A stretch of DNA of 64,000 bases, taken from contig UQRM01000004.1 of the NCBI GenBank assembly GCA_900543485.1, positions 1-64,000 of the forward strand, in the 5' to 3' direction. The notes under the pieces are model-generated. The model saw only the letters and a program-made list of their open reading frames with translations, ran no database searches and was not told the DNA's origin. Source of the stretch: an uncultured Eubacterium sp. (lineage in GTDB: Bacteria; Bacillota; Clostridia; Peptostreptococcales; Anaerovoracaceae). The translations under genes were made by a program, and so were the position numbers. Each line of letters begins with the position of its first letter. Position 1 is the first letter of the stretch. Positions 34,321 through 43,775 of the stretch are shown in pieces.

Positions 34321-34367
34321 AGGCCGTCGCGTCGGATCGGAAGTCTGATGTGACAGGCCTTTTTTTG
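34321..34367 (+). terminator. Terminator of the nhaC-urease operon
   Basis: AGGCC-GTCGCGTC pairs with GATGTGAC-A-GGCCT (one bulge, some G-T pairs), followed by TTTTTT. It closes the roughly 8.5-kb transcript that starts near 25847. Confidence 0.75.
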
Positions 34368-34406
34368 ATGCCACGGTCAGCGGGAAGGTAAAATGCGGAC
34401 GGCAGC

Positions 34407-34435
34407 GCATTTTTTTCCATAAGCCGTGCATAATA
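34407..34435 (+). promoter_or_regulatory. Possible sigma-F/G-type forespore promoter of spoVAC
   Basis: GCATTT and, 16 bases on, CATAATA resemble the -35/-10 elements of forespore sigma factors. spoVA operons are sigma-G controlled in Bacillus. The match is moderate. Confidence 0.4.
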
Positions 34436-34474
34436 ATCGAAAGAAGAGTTTTAACTGGAAAAGAGGGATAGTTC

Positions 34475-35011
34475 ATGGCTGATAACAGGAAAATAGAGAG
34501 TAAGGCCGACGAAGGGGAGAGGAGCGGACGCGGCAGTACAGATGATCTGCATGGTCGGGTAGCGAAAAAAGATGTGGCGAAGGCATACGAGAAGTATGCG
34601 GAACGATTCACGCCGAAACCTCGATATTTTTTCAATTCACTGAAGGCTTTCGTGACAGGCGGGATGATATGCACAGCGTCGCTGTGGCTGGAGCGGAAGT
34701 TCATGGCGGCAGGAGTGACGGAGCAGGATGCCGGTATCTGCGTAGTCATCATCCTCATCATGGCAGCTCAGCTCCTGACCGGACTGGGATGGTTCGATAC
34801 TATCGGCAAGCATGTGGGCGCTGGTGTCATCGTGCCCATTACCGGTTTTGCCAATTCCATGGTGGCGCCTGCGCTGGAATATAAAAAGGAAGGTATCGTT
34901 CTGGGGGTAGGAGCAAAACTCTTCTCTCTGTCAGGGCCTGTGCTTGTTTCCGGTATAGCGTTGTCTACAGCCATTGGTCTCATTTATTGGGCTGTGGGCG
35001 TGATATGGTAG
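34475..35011 (+). CDS. spoVAC: Stage V sporulation protein AC
   Basis: Membrane component of the SpoVA channel that moves Ca-dipicolinic acid into the forespore and out at germination. The 178 residues open with a charged cytoplasmic stretch, then YEKYAERFTPKPRYFFNSLKAFVTGGMICT and several membrane helices with PITGFANSMVAPALEYKKEGIVLGVG, the SpoVAC/AE motif. It is first of three linked spoVA genes. Confidence 0.94.
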   Translation: MADNRKIESKADEGERSGRGSTDDLHGRVAKKDVAKAYEKYAERFTPKPRYFFNSLKAFVTGGMICTASLWLERKFMAAGVTEQDAGICVVIILIMAAQLLTGLGWFDTIGKHVGAGVIVPITGFANSMVAPALEYKKEGIVLGVGAKLFSLSGPVLVSGIALSTAIGLIYWAVGVIW

Positions 35012-35020
35012 GGGGCGGCG

Positions 35021-36094
35021 ATGACAGAGAGAAAAAGGAAGAAGCGGACACAAACGCTGATATTCAGGAACAGACCGTATGTGGTAAGCTCCTATTCCCT
35101 GGGCGGGAAGAAGGAAGGGGAAGGGCCGCTGGCGGGGTGGTTCGACTGCTGCCTTTCTGACGATACCTTCGGAGAGAAGACATGGGAAAAGGCGGAAAGC
35201 AAAATGTTGAAAACGGCCATGACTGAGGTGATGGCCAGGGCAGGCAGGGAGAGGGAGGAGGTAGGAGCCATGCTCAGCGGCGATCTTCTCAATCAGCTGA
35301 TGTCATCGTCCTTTATGGCCAGGGACATGCATATCCCGTTCCTTGGCATGTACGGAGCCTGCTCCACCATGACGGAGTCGCTGATGTTGGGCTCTGTGCT
35401 GGTGGATGGAGGATACAGCGATAACGTCATCATAGGTGCTTCCAGTCATTACTGTACAGCGGAAAGACAGTTCAGGATGCCGCTGGAGCATGGCAACCAG
35501 AGACCTCCGTCAGCCCAGTGGACAGCCACGGCAGCGGGAGCCATGCTGCTTTCCATGGAGGATGAAGGAGAGAAGATGGAGGTCGATGAGAACGGCGATG
35601 TGAAGCAGCTCAGGAAGGTGAGAGTGGAGAGCGGGACAATAGGCAAGGTGATAGATGCCGGAGTCAAGGATGCGAATCAGATGGGGAGCGCCATGGCACC
35701 CGCTGCCGTGGATACCCTTCTCAATCATTTGCAGGATACGGAAAGGACACCGGACTATTATGACGCTATACTTACCGGAGATCTGGGGTTCATAGGAAGA
35801 GATATCGTCACTGACCTCCTGACAGATGCAGGTATATCGGCGGAGGTATTGAAGAGAGTGTACGATGATTGTGGCGCCATGATATATGGGAAGCGGCAGG
35901 ATGTCCACAGTGGAGGGAGCGGATGTGGATGCTCAGCATCAGTCTTTGCCGGATACGTGTTCAAGAGAATGGTCAGAGGCGAGCTGAAGCGGGTGCTTCT
36001 GATATCTACAGGGGCTATGTTGTCTACCATAAGCCCGTTCCAGGGCGAATCCATACCGGGGATAGCGCATGCTATTTCCATGGAAGCGGAATGA
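35021..36094 (+). CDS. spoVAD: Stage V sporulation protein AD
   Basis: DPA-binding subunit of the SpoVA system with a thiolase/ketosynthase-like fold. The 357 residues show FGEKTWEKAESKMLKTAM, FLGMYGACSTMTESLML, NQRPPSAQWTATAAGAMLLS and the C-terminal LLISTGAMLSTISPFQGESIPGIAHA, all conserved in SpoVAD. Nine bases separate it from spoVAC, 13 from spoVAE. Confidence 0.95.
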   Translation: MTERKRKKRTQTLIFRNRPYVVSSYSLGGKKEGEGPLAGWFDCCLSDDTFGEKTWEKAESKMLKTAMTEVMARAGREREEVGAMLSGDLLNQLMSSSFMARDMHIPFLGMYGACSTMTESLMLGSVLVDGGYSDNVIIGASSHYCTAERQFRMPLEHGNQRPPSAQWTATAAGAMLLSMEDEGEKMEVDENGDVKQLRKVRVESGTIGKVIDAGVKDANQMGSAMAPAAVDTLLNHLQDTERTPDYYDAILTGDLGFIGRDIVTDLLTDAGISAEVLKRVYDDCGAMIYGKRQDVHSGGSGCGCSASVFAGYVFKRMVRGELKRVLLISTGAMLSTISPFQGESIPGIAHAISMEAE

Positions 36095-36107
36095 TTTGCG
36101 GAGGTAA

Positions 36108-36464
36108 ATGATGGAGTATCTATATGCATTTTTGACAGGCGGTGCCATATGTGTCGTAGGACAGATATTGATGGATGCCACTAAGCTGACAACTCCCCGG
36201 GTGCTGGTGCTTCTGGTGAGCGCCGGAGCTGTACTGCAGGCATTAGGCCTGTATGAGCACCTGGTGGAGTTCGCCGCCACAGGAGCGAGAGTGCCGCTTC
36301 CCGGATTCGGTTACAATCTGGCAAGAGGCGCTATGGAAGGCGCGGAGCAGGGACTTCTGGAGGCTCTGACAGGGGGAGTGAAGGCCGCCGCGGGAGGGAT
36401 ATCAGTAGCCATAGGATGGGGATATCTGATGGCTGTCATATTCAATCCGAAGTCTGTAAGATAA
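36108..36464 (+). CDS. spoVAE: Stage V sporulation protein AE (SpoVAEb type)
   Basis: Small membrane subunit of the SpoVA channel, 118 residues, nearly all membrane helices, with PLPGFGYNLARGAMEGAEQGLLEALTGGVKAAA, which resembles the SpoVAC motif. A GGAGG site lies at the ATG pair 36108/36111. It is last in the spoVA operon and is followed by a terminator shared with the converging penicillin-binding protein gene. Confidence 0.93.
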   Translation: MMEYLYAFLTGGAICVVGQILMDATKLTTPRVLVLLVSAGAVLQALGLYEHLVEFAATGARVPLPGFGYNLARGAMEGAEQGLLEALTGGVKAAAGGISVAIGWGYLMAVIFNPKSVR

Positions 36465-36490
36465 ATGATCTGATAAAGCCGACAAAAATA

Positions 36491-36534
36491 AAAGGCCCAC
36501 GGCACCGGGATATCCCAGCGCCGCGGGCTCTTTC
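36491..36534. terminator. Hairpin terminator between spoVAE and the converging PBP gene
   Basis: GGCCC-AC-GGC and GCC-GC-GGGCT form a GC-rich stem with an inner CCGGG/TCCC pairing, flanked by A tract on one side and TCTTT on the other, so it could act on both strands. Confidence 0.7.
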
Positions 36535-36558
36535 GCATTATCGTCATATCTTCTTCCA

Positions 36559-39495
36559 TCAATTCTCCGTGGATGGCACCGTAGGATCCGTGCCGGAGTC
36601 GGAAGAAGATCCTGTTGTAGGTACTGTCGGAGCTTCGGTAGTCGGAGCTTCGGTAGTCGGAGCCGCCGTCGTCGATTCCGGCGCTGTCGTCGAAGGTGTC
36701 AGACTGACTCTCGAATAAGTACCTTCAGTGTAGTATTCTCCTCCTGTGCTTATTACATTGTCCGGCCTGTCGCGGAAGGATTCGGTAGGGAGTCCTTCGC
36801 AGACTCTGCTCATGATGGCCGACCAGAATCTGGCCGACATGGCACTGCCGGAGGTGAGCTCTATATTGACGTCATTACCCATCCACAGAGCCATAGTGTA
36901 CTGCGGCGTGAAGCCGGAGAACCAGGCGTCGTAGTTGTTGTCGGTAGTACCTGTTTTACCGCCGACAGGCTGTGAGCCGATGGCGGCGCTGCTACCGATA
37001 CCCTGCGTAACTACGGTGCGGAGTATGTCAGTCATTATCCACGCCACGCCCTCATCGTATACCTGTTCGCTTTCGGAAGTCTTTTCGAACAGGACTTCAT
37101 CTTCCGAATTGAGGACTCTGGTGTAGCATATCGGTTCTTTGTATTCACCGCCGTTAGGGAAAACAGCGTATGCTGCTGTCAGCTCCAGCGGAGAGATACC
37201 GTTGGTCATACCTCCCAGAGCCAGAGCGGCAGGATTGAGATCGTTTACTTCACCTTCTTCATCAACGGAGGTGATGCCTACCTTTTTCAGCATCGAGACT
37301 GAGTAATCGGCACCTACTTGCTGGAATGTCTTAACGGCGCAGGTATTTACCGACTGCTGGACCGCTCTGCGGAGAGTCATCTGGCCTCGATATCCCGAGT
37401 AGGCATTCTTAGGCCACGAACTGCCGTTGAGGTTTATCGGTGAATCGTTTATTACGCTGCCGGCTGTGATGTAGTCGCCCCAGTTACTTCCGTCACTGTT
37501 GTCCAAGGTCATGGTCCTGCCGTCCCGTTCGTACTCGTAGCTCATCTGCAGCCCCGGGCCGTACACGGCGATAGGCTTGATCGAGGAACCAGGCTGCCTG
37601 GTGCTGGTCGCTCTGTTGAAGAGCTGTTCGCCGGTCGTGCCCCGGCCTCCCATCATGGCTTTTATCTCTCCCGTAGAGTTCTCCATGATGACCGTAGCGG
37701 CCTGCGGCTGGCGGGTACGCTGTTTGAGACTGTAGTTGTTGCTGGAGACTACATAGCTGTCTCCGCTGGCGACGAAGAAATCAGGATAGTCCTCGAAGAA
37801 CTGAGCTGATATCACGGCGTTCCCGTCACCGTCGACAGTTTTGTAGCCCTGAGGGATAGAGAGGGCGCCGCTTTCTATGAAGTAGAAAATGCCGTCTTCA
37901 TTGACATACATGCCCTTGAACTCTATGCTGACATCAGGTTCGCCGTTGACTTCGGTTTCGTATATGTTCAGTCTGTTACCGGCAAGTATTTTCATACTTC
38001 CGTCGCTTTCCATGGTGTACTCGTCGCTGGAGAGAACGAACTGATCTTCATCGTTGAAGTAGTGGGAATAATCGTACAGCAGCACTTCACCGCTGTCGCT
38101 GAGCAGTGCTCCGTCGCTGTTGGTCCTCACGTAAGCGACTCCGGCGAAGTTGTCAGGGTCGTCGAATTCCTCCTCGACTATGGACTGGATCCTGGAGTCG
38201 AGAGTAGTGTATATCTGAAGCCCTCCCGTATATATCATGTCCTGAGCGGTAGCCTGATCCACCCCATATTCAGAGACGATGTCGTCCGTAAGCTGTTCGA
38301 CGACGTAGTCGGTGAAATAGGAGGACATGCTGTCACTGGATGAGACTCCTACCTCTATGTAATTGCGAAGGTCATCGCTCAGCCATTGGTTCATCTCATC
38401 TTCTGTTATATAGCCTTCGCGCTCCATATTCCGAAGGACCATATCACGCCTGTCCTTGGATATATCCCCATTGTACAGGTATGTGGCCGAATCGGTACTG
38501 GCCACAGTAGGCAGGGAAGAGGTCGTGCTGCCTTCGTAATCGGCTACGATGATGGAGTAGGTGTCAGGCGACTGCGGAAGAGCAGCGAGCGCCGCGCATT
38601 CCAGTGTGTTGAGATCCTGGACATTCTTGGAAAAATATGCCTGGGATGCTGCCTGGACACCGTATGAATTGAACCCCAGATAGATGGTGTTCAGGTATGC
38701 TTCCATTATCTCTTCTTTTGTGAGGTTCTTTTCCAGTACGATGGTACAATAAGCCTCTGATATCTTTCGGTTGAGGCTCCTCTGGCTCTTTATCTCCGAC
38801 AGATATACGTTTCGTGCCAGCTGCTGGGTTATGGTGCTTGTACCGCTTATCTGTCCTCCGCCGAAGATGCTGTCTCTCACGGCCCCTATCATCCTGATGA
38901 AGTTGAATCCGTTGTGAGACCAGAAATTATTGTCTTCTATAGACACGACGGCGTTTACCAGATCTTCCGGCATATCCTCATAATCGACGATAGTCCTGTT
39001 GCCGTCGGAAAAATACAGATTATCGATCTCATTGCCGTCGGCATCGTACATTACGGAACGCTGGTTCAGCATGGAATAGATGTTGTTGGTGTCTACCTCA
39101 GGTGCTGTCATGAATATGACCCCTACATAGATACCTACGCCCAGGATGAGCCCCAGGCAGATGAAGCCGGCAGCTTTGAGCCATGTGTATTTACCGCCGG
39201 ATGCTTTTGCTTTCTTACTGTCGCCCTGCTTCTTTCGCGATGCGGCGGCTGTAAGACCGCCCTTTCTGCGGGTTTTGCCCGATGATTCAGACGCGGCACC
39301 GGCGTTTCTGCGGCTTCGTGTTCCGGGGCGGGAGCCGCTTCGAGACGCGTTGCCCCTGCCGGACCTTCCCGCAGCGTCCGCAGATGAGCTGTCACTTTGC
39401 TTGCGCCTGTTCTGATCGACCGTAGCCTGATCGAACTGAGCGAAAAACTCATTTATATCGTCATGTTTGTTGTTATCGTTGCGTTTATCTGACAA
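36559..39495 (-). CDS. Class A penicillin-binding protein (transglycosylase-transpeptidase)
   Basis: Bifunctional cell wall synthase of 978 residues. A basic, Ser/Gly/Arg-rich cytoplasmic tail (about 1-100) and one membrane helix (about 105-130) precede the GT51 glycosyltransferase domain (VVSIEDNNFWSHNGFN; STITQQLARNVYL). The transpeptidase has the active-site motif STRQPGSSIKP, QQSVNT and GGKTGTTD. The C-terminal 45 residues are a Thr/Pro/Ala/Glu-rich extracellular tail with TEAPT repeats. A long insert (about 490-590) separates the catalytic domains. It is monocistronic and convergent with spoVA. Confidence 0.93.
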   Translation of the reverse strand: MSDKRNDNNKHDDINEFFAQFDQATVDQNRRKQSDSSSADAAGRSGRGNASRSGSRPGTRSRRNAGAASESSGKTRRKGGLTAAASRKKQGDSKKAKASGGKYTWLKAAGFICLGLILGVGIYVGVIFMTAPEVDTNNIYSMLNQRSVMYDADGNEIDNLYFSDGNRTIVDYEDMPEDLVNAVVSIEDNNFWSHNGFNFIRMIGAVRDSIFGGGQISGTSTITQQLARNVYLSEIKSQRSLNRKISEAYCTIVLEKNLTKEEIMEAYLNTIYLGFNSYGVQAASQAYFSKNVQDLNTLECAALAALPQSPDTYSIIVADYEGSTTSSLPTVASTDSATYLYNGDISKDRRDMVLRNMEREGYITEDEMNQWLSDDLRNYIEVGVSSSDSMSSYFTDYVVEQLTDDIVSEYGVDQATAQDMIYTGGLQIYTTLDSRIQSIVEEEFDDPDNFAGVAYVRTNSDGALLSDSGEVLLYDYSHYFNDEDQFVLSSDEYTMESDGSMKILAGNRLNIYETEVNGEPDVSIEFKGMYVNEDGIFYFIESGALSIPQGYKTVDGDGNAVISAQFFEDYPDFFVASGDSYVVSSNNYSLKQRTRQPQAATVIMENSTGEIKAMMGGRGTTGEQLFNRATSTRQPGSSIKPIAVYGPGLQMSYEYERDGRTMTLDNSDGSNWGDYITAGSVINDSPINLNGSSWPKNAYSGYRGQMTLRRAVQQSVNTCAVKTFQQVGADYSVSMLKKVGITSVDEEGEVNDLNPAALALGGMTNGISPLELTAAYAVFPNGGEYKEPICYTRVLNSEDEVLFEKTSESEQVYDEGVAWIMTDILRTVVTQGIGSSAAIGSQPVGGKTGTTDNNYDAWFSGFTPQYTMALWMGNDVNIELTSGSAMSARFWSAIMSRVCEGLPTESFRDRPDNVISTGGEYYTEGTYSRVSLTPSTTAPESTTAAPTTEAPTTEAPTVPTTGSSSDSGTDPTVPSTEN
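36626..36670. repeat. 15-bp tandem repeat in the PBP tail
   Basis: GTCGGAGCTTCGGTA occurs twice in tandem (36626-36640, 36641-36655), with a diverged third copy to 36670. On the minus strand it encodes the TTEAP repeats of the PBP tail, so copy number could vary in frame. Confidence 0.7.
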
Positions 39496-39588
39496 GATCC
39501 CTTCCTCCTAGCAATTTGAATTAATCGAAATAATTATATCATTAAAAAAATGAAAAGTAAAAGAAAATAGAAGAACTTTCACAGTACC

Positions 39589-39617
39589 TTGACAAAAATG
39601 ATTTAATGGAATAAAAT
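39589..39617 (+). promoter_or_regulatory. Sigma-A promoter of comEC-holA
   Basis: TTGACA (39589-39594), 17-base spacer, TAAAAT (39612-39617), about 42 bases before comEC. Confidence 0.8.
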
Positions 39618-39658
39618 TACATAAAAGGGATTTAAAGGTTTAAAAAGAGGCGGTGATC

Positions 39659-42040
39659 ATGGTCAGAAGGCCACTTTTTTACATAGCAGCGGCTGTTTCA
39701 GCGTCAACAGCAGTCGCATATCATATGGGGTCAGGCATAGCACTGGCCTTGTCGTTGATTTTCGGGGCTTTCATCCTTATATGGCGGGATAGAGCCGGGA
39801 AGAGGAGTTCCGCAGTCGTGCTGCTGGCTGTGGCATACGTCGCGGGAACCGCTAATTTCTGTATCTACAGTGCTGTGAATGGGGGATCGGAGGTTCCGGA
39901 AGGAAGGTCTGTGCAGGTCCTGGGAAGGGTGCTGCAGGCAGAAGAGAAGCGGCAGGACGATGATACGGTGAAGATCGCTGTGACGTTGTTGGTGAAAGAT
40001 GTGAACGGGAAGGCCGTCAAAGCTCGTGAGAAGATCCTGGTGAACCTGTACATAGACGATGAACGGGCGAAGGCCGGCGCAAAGGTCAATGCGGCAGGAC
40101 TCGTCGCGGGGGACGAGATCAGGGTGTTTGGGACGGCGGAAGAGCCGCAGGGAAGACGCAACCCGGGATGTTTTGATTACAGACTCTATCTGAAGACTGT
40201 AGGAATAGAACGCGTGATGCAAGCCGACAGCATGGAGGTGGCGAAAGCGTCGGGTTACGGGACGCTGACAGGGAAACTGCATGTGTTGAGAGAGGAGTTC
40301 ATCTTTGGCCTTGAGCGGGAGATAGGCACAGAGACGGCGGCCATGATCGCAGGGGTGCTGTTCGGGCAGACGGAGGGGATGGATGAGGACACGCTGGAGG
40401 AGTTCCGCCGGAACGGGACTGCTCATATATTGTCGGTCAGCGGACTTCATATAGGGTTGATATACGGCATCATCTCCAGGATATGGATATGGAGGAAGGG
40501 ATATCTTTACTTTGCGCTCACCATGTCGTTCTTCGGCTGTTATATGGTAATGGCCTCTTTTTCGCCTCCTGTGGTGAGAGCTGTATTTATGGTGGGCCTC
40601 CACCTGCTGGCAAAGGTGAAGAACAAACGATATGATCTGGAATCGTCGGCATATCTGGCCGGACTGTCGATGATGGCCTCCAACCCTATGACTTTGTTCA
40701 ACACAGGATTCCAGATGTCTTTTATGGCTATTCTCTCCATAGCGGTAGTGATGCCTGTCGTGAAGCGGTTTTACAGTGGCGTCTTCCTGTCGGGGGCAGC
40801 GGTCCAGGCAGGGCTGCTTCCTTATACGGCCTATATGTTCAATTATGTGTCGCTGGGAGCTGTCGTGGTCAATGTGCCCATCGTGTTCATCTCAGGACTG
40901 GTGGTCCCTCTGGGGCTGATCTCGATGGCAGTATCTGGAGTTTCCGAGACGCTGTTTTCTCTTATGGCGGAGATGACAGGAGGGCTGTGCCGGATGATGG
41001 CGGCACTCAACAGTGTCACGACGGTGGACGGAGTGACCGTGTTCACGGTCACCAGTCCGGATATCAGTTTCCTGATGATCTATTACCTGTTGCTGGCGGT
41101 GTTTCTCAGGGAAGATGGCCGACTGCTTTTCATGAGGCGAAAGAGAAAAACGATAATTTTTCTGGCGGCGGTCGTGACGGCGGGTGCCATAGCTCTGGGA
41201 GGAGCCTGCGGCGATGACTTCGGAAGGGCGCGGGCGGTCTTCGTGGATGTAGGGCAGGGCGACTGCCTGCATATAAGGACTGAGGACGGGAGCAATTACA
41301 TGATCGACGGAGGCGGGAGCATGGGATACAGTGTCGGGAAGCAGGTGCTGAAGCCGTATCTGCTGAAGAATGGCGTAAGGAAACTGGATGGGATCTTTGT
41401 CACTCATCTTCACACCGACCATTACCGGGGAGCGGCGGAGCTGTGTGGTGAAGGGATGGCCGACAGACTGTTCCTGTACGAAGGGAATAGAATAAAAGAA
41501 GAAAAGGTGTTGGAGGAGACAGGGCTGGATGCCGGTCAGCTGACATATCTTTATGGCGGGCAGACGGTGAAGCTTTCGGAGGATGTGGAGATAGAGGTCT
41601 TGTGGCCTGACAGGAGGACAGAGCCGGAATACCGGGAACTGGCGGAGGATGAGGAAGACGAAAACGGCTCCAGTCTGGTTCTGCGAGTGCTGGTGGAGGA
41701 GAAGACCTTGCTGATGACGGGGGATATAGATGAAGAATGTCAGGAGGAGCTGGCGGCAGTTCATGGCAGCAGGCTTGAAAGCGATATATTCAAGGTACCT
41801 CATCACGGCAGTAAATACAACTATTGTCAGAAGCTGATAGACGAGGTGTCACCTCGGTATGCCGTGTTCCAGGTAGGAAAGAACAATTTCGGTCATCCCG
41901 ACAAAGGTGTTGTTGAAAATTACCTGGGACAAGGTATAATTGTATATAGGAACGATAAGGACGGAGCTGTGGCTTTTGAGTTTACGAAAGACGGCGGGAC
42001 TCGCGTCATGACAGTGAGGCAACGACAGCAAAAACGATAA
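39659..42040 (+). CDS. comEC: ComEC/Rec2 competence channel protein
   Basis: Membrane channel for single-stranded DNA uptake in natural transformation. The 793 residues contain an N-terminal DUF4131/OB-like region, the Competence membrane domain (HILSVSGLHIGLIYGII), and a C-terminal metallo-beta-lactamase domain (VGQGDCLHIRTEDGSNYMIDGG; THLHTDHYRGA; MTGDID; VPHHGSKYN). The ATG at 39659 has GAGGCGG upstream; a GTG at 39653 is an alternative. It is followed by holA, the common Bacillota arrangement. Other com genes are not in this window. Confidence 0.94.
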   Translation: MVRRPLFYIAAAVSASTAVAYHMGSGIALALSLIFGAFILIWRDRAGKRSSAVVLLAVAYVAGTANFCIYSAVNGGSEVPEGRSVQVLGRVLQAEEKRQDDDTVKIAVTLLVKDVNGKAVKAREKILVNLYIDDERAKAGAKVNAAGLVAGDEIRVFGTAEEPQGRRNPGCFDYRLYLKTVGIERVMQADSMEVAKASGYGTLTGKLHVLREEFIFGLEREIGTETAAMIAGVLFGQTEGMDEDTLEEFRRNGTAHILSVSGLHIGLIYGIISRIWIWRKGYLYFALTMSFFGCYMVMASFSPPVVRAVFMVGLHLLAKVKNKRYDLESSAYLAGLSMMASNPMTLFNTGFQMSFMAILSIAVVMPVVKRFYSGVFLSGAAVQAGLLPYTAYMFNYVSLGAVVVNVPIVFISGLVVPLGLISMAVSGVSETLFSLMAEMTGGLCRMMAALNSVTTVDGVTVFTVTSPDISFLMIYYLLLAVFLREDGRLLFMRRKRKTIIFLAAVVTAGAIALGGACGDDFGRARAVFVDVGQGDCLHIRTEDGSNYMIDGGGSMGYSVGKQVLKPYLLKNGVRKLDGIFVTHLHTDHYRGAAELCGEGMADRLFLYEGNRIKEEKVLEETGLDAGQLTYLYGGQTVKLSEDVEIEVLWPDRRTEPEYRELAEDEEDENGSSLVLRVLVEEKTLLMTGDIDEECQEELAAVHGSRLESDIFKVPHHGSKYNYCQKLIDEVSPRYAVFQVGKNNFGHPDKGVVENYLGQGIIVYRNDKDGAVAFEFTKDGGTRVMTVRQRQQKR

Positions 42041-42055
42041 AAGGAAGGTAGGACG

Positions 42056-43126
42056 ATGGCAGCGGATCATTACAGAGAGAAGGAACACGCTTTCGTGACC
42101 ATAGGCAGGGATATGAAGGAGGGAAGAATCCCTCCTCTCGTTTTGCTCTGCGGAAGTGAGGAATATCTGATAGAGTGGTATGCTGACGCGTTGATAAGGA
42201 AATACGTGTCCGAGGCGTGCAGAGCTATAGATCTGGTGACTTTGGAAGGAGAACAGGCAACCATCGACAACATCATCGAGGGACTGGAGACATTGAGTCT
42301 GATGTCGGAGCGTAAAGTGGTCTTGCTGCCGGATTTCGCTCCTGCGGCAGGAAAGGAAATGAAGGGCTTTTCTCAGGCAGACATAAAAACTTTGACGGAG
42401 TATCTGGCAGACATCCCGGAAGGGAGCATGTTGATCATGACGGCCGCAGATCCGAAAGAAGGAAAGGTAAAGAAAGGAAAAGTGCGGACGGCCGTAGAAA
42501 AATACGGGAAGGTTTACGATTTTCAGCCGCTGAGGGACGGTCAGCTGAGAAGTTTCATAGAAAAGCGGTTCAGATCGGCGGGAAAAAGCTTTTCGAATTC
42601 CGTCGTGGCGCTGATAATGTCGGAGAGCGGCTATGGGAACAAGGCAGTGGATTACGGTCTGTACAATCTGGAAAACGATCTGAGAAAGATCATCGCTCAC
42701 AGCGGAAAGGCCGTAGAGATCACTGTCGATGACGTGCGGGGGATCATTTCTGTGAGCCCTGAGAACAATGTATTCGCCATGCTGGACGCTATAGGACGCA
42801 ACAGAAAGGACGAAGCTTTCAGACTGCTTCATAATCTCCTGGATTCAGGGACTCCTGTATACAATCTGCTGAGACTGATAACGGGCCAGCTGGAACTGAT
42901 TCTGTCGGTGAAGGAGATGAAGGATGAAGGAAAGACGCTGGTCCATATGCAGAAGACGTTGGGAGTCCATCAGTTCAGGGTAAAAAAGGCGTTGGCGGTG
43001 ACAGGGCTTTATTCGATGGAGGATCTGAGGAAGGCGCTGTCGGCGGCTTATGAGGTGGACGAGAACATCAAGACCGGACTGATGGATGACGATCTTGCGC
43101 TGGAATATTTCATAGCGAGACTTTAA
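42056..43126 (+). CDS. holA: DNA polymerase III delta subunit
   Basis: Clamp-loader subunit that opens the beta clamp. The 356 residues show PPLVLLCGSEEYLIEWYADAL at the start, LADIPEGSMLIMTAADPKEGK, and SPENNVFAMLDAIGRNRKDEAFRLLHNLLDSGTP, typical of HolA. It follows comEC by 15 bases with AAGGTAGG upstream. With holB at 2558 two clamp-loader genes fall in this window. Confidence 0.93.
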   Translation: MAADHYREKEHAFVTIGRDMKEGRIPPLVLLCGSEEYLIEWYADALIRKYVSEACRAIDLVTLEGEQATIDNIIEGLETLSLMSERKVVLLPDFAPAAGKEMKGFSQADIKTLTEYLADIPEGSMLIMTAADPKEGKVKKGKVRTAVEKYGKVYDFQPLRDGQLRSFIEKRFRSAGKSFSNSVVALIMSESGYGNKAVDYGLYNLENDLRKIIAHSGKAVEITVDDVRGIISVSPENNVFAMLDAIGRNRKDEAFRLLHNLLDSGTPVYNLLRLITGQLELILSVKEMKDEGKTLVHMQKTLGVHQFRVKKALAVTGLYSMEDLRKALSAAYEVDENIKTGLMDDDLALEYFIARL

Positions 43127-43147
43127 GGTTGTAATATATTTACTATA

Positions 43148-43176
43148 TTGCTTTTCATCCTCAGGTTTGATAATAT
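43148..43176 (+). promoter_or_regulatory. Sigma-A promoter of the NuoE/NuoF/hybrid operon
   Basis: TTGCTT (43148-43153), 17-base spacer, TAATAT (43171-43176) with a TG two bases upstream (TGA-TAATAT), an extended -10. It lies 70 bases before the first gene. Confidence 0.6.
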
Positions 43177-43245
43177 TAAAATGTTAGGTTATGCGCGATC
43201 AGGCGCATTCTGAATCTAGCTAGTAGATTTACAGGAGGAACTGAA

Positions 43246-43764
43246 ATGAGTGAAAAAAGTTGTAATTGCGATTGCTCAAAAAACAGGGAAGCACAGTTTA
43301 AGGATCTGGCTCCCGTATTGGAGCAGTACGCAAAGGTACCGGGTAGTTTGATCACTATTTTGCAAAAGACTCAGGACATATATGGCTACCTTTCCATGGA
43401 CGCCATAAACTACATATCCGAAGTCACTGGTATTAAGCCTGCAAAAATCTATGGAGTAGCTACGTTTTACGCGCAGTTCAGACTCAAACCAATCGGTAAG
43501 TACCTGATAATGCTGTGTCAGGGGACCGCATGTCATGTAAATGGTTCGGAGATGATAGAAGAAGCCGTATGCGAGCATCTCGACATCAAGGATGGCGAGA
43601 CGACGGAAGACGGACTTTTCACCTTGAACAATGTGGCATGTCTCGGCTGCTGTTCACTGGCGCCGGTCATGATGGTAAAGAGCGAGGAAGGCGACGAAAC
43701 ATACGGTAACCTTACAAAGGATTCCGTTAAGCAGATCCTTTCCGAGATCAGGGAAAGAGCGTAG
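43246..43764 (+). CDS. NuoE/HydC-like [2Fe-2S] thioredoxin-fold subunit (StnA-like)
   Basis: Small electron-transfer subunit of a soluble NuoEF-type complex. The 172 residues have the NuoE fold with LITILQKTQDIYGYLS, IYGVATFYAQFRLKPIGKY and the [2Fe-2S] ligands Cys91, Cys96, Cys132 and Cys136. The N-terminus has an extra Cys-rich start (CNCDC). It is first of three co-directional genes. Similar subunits occur in bifurcating hydrogenases, NADH-linked formate dehydrogenases and Stn transhydrogenases; the third gene decides between them. Confidence 0.9.
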   Translation: MSEKSCNCDCSKNREAQFKDLAPVLEQYAKVPGSLITILQKTQDIYGYLSMDAINYISEVTGIKPAKIYGVATFYAQFRLKPIGKYLIMLCQGTACHVNGSEMIEEAVCEHLDIKDGETTEDGLFTLNNVACLGCCSLAPVMMVKSEEGDETYGNLTKDSVKQILSEIRERA

Positions 43765-43775
43765 GAGGTAACGAA

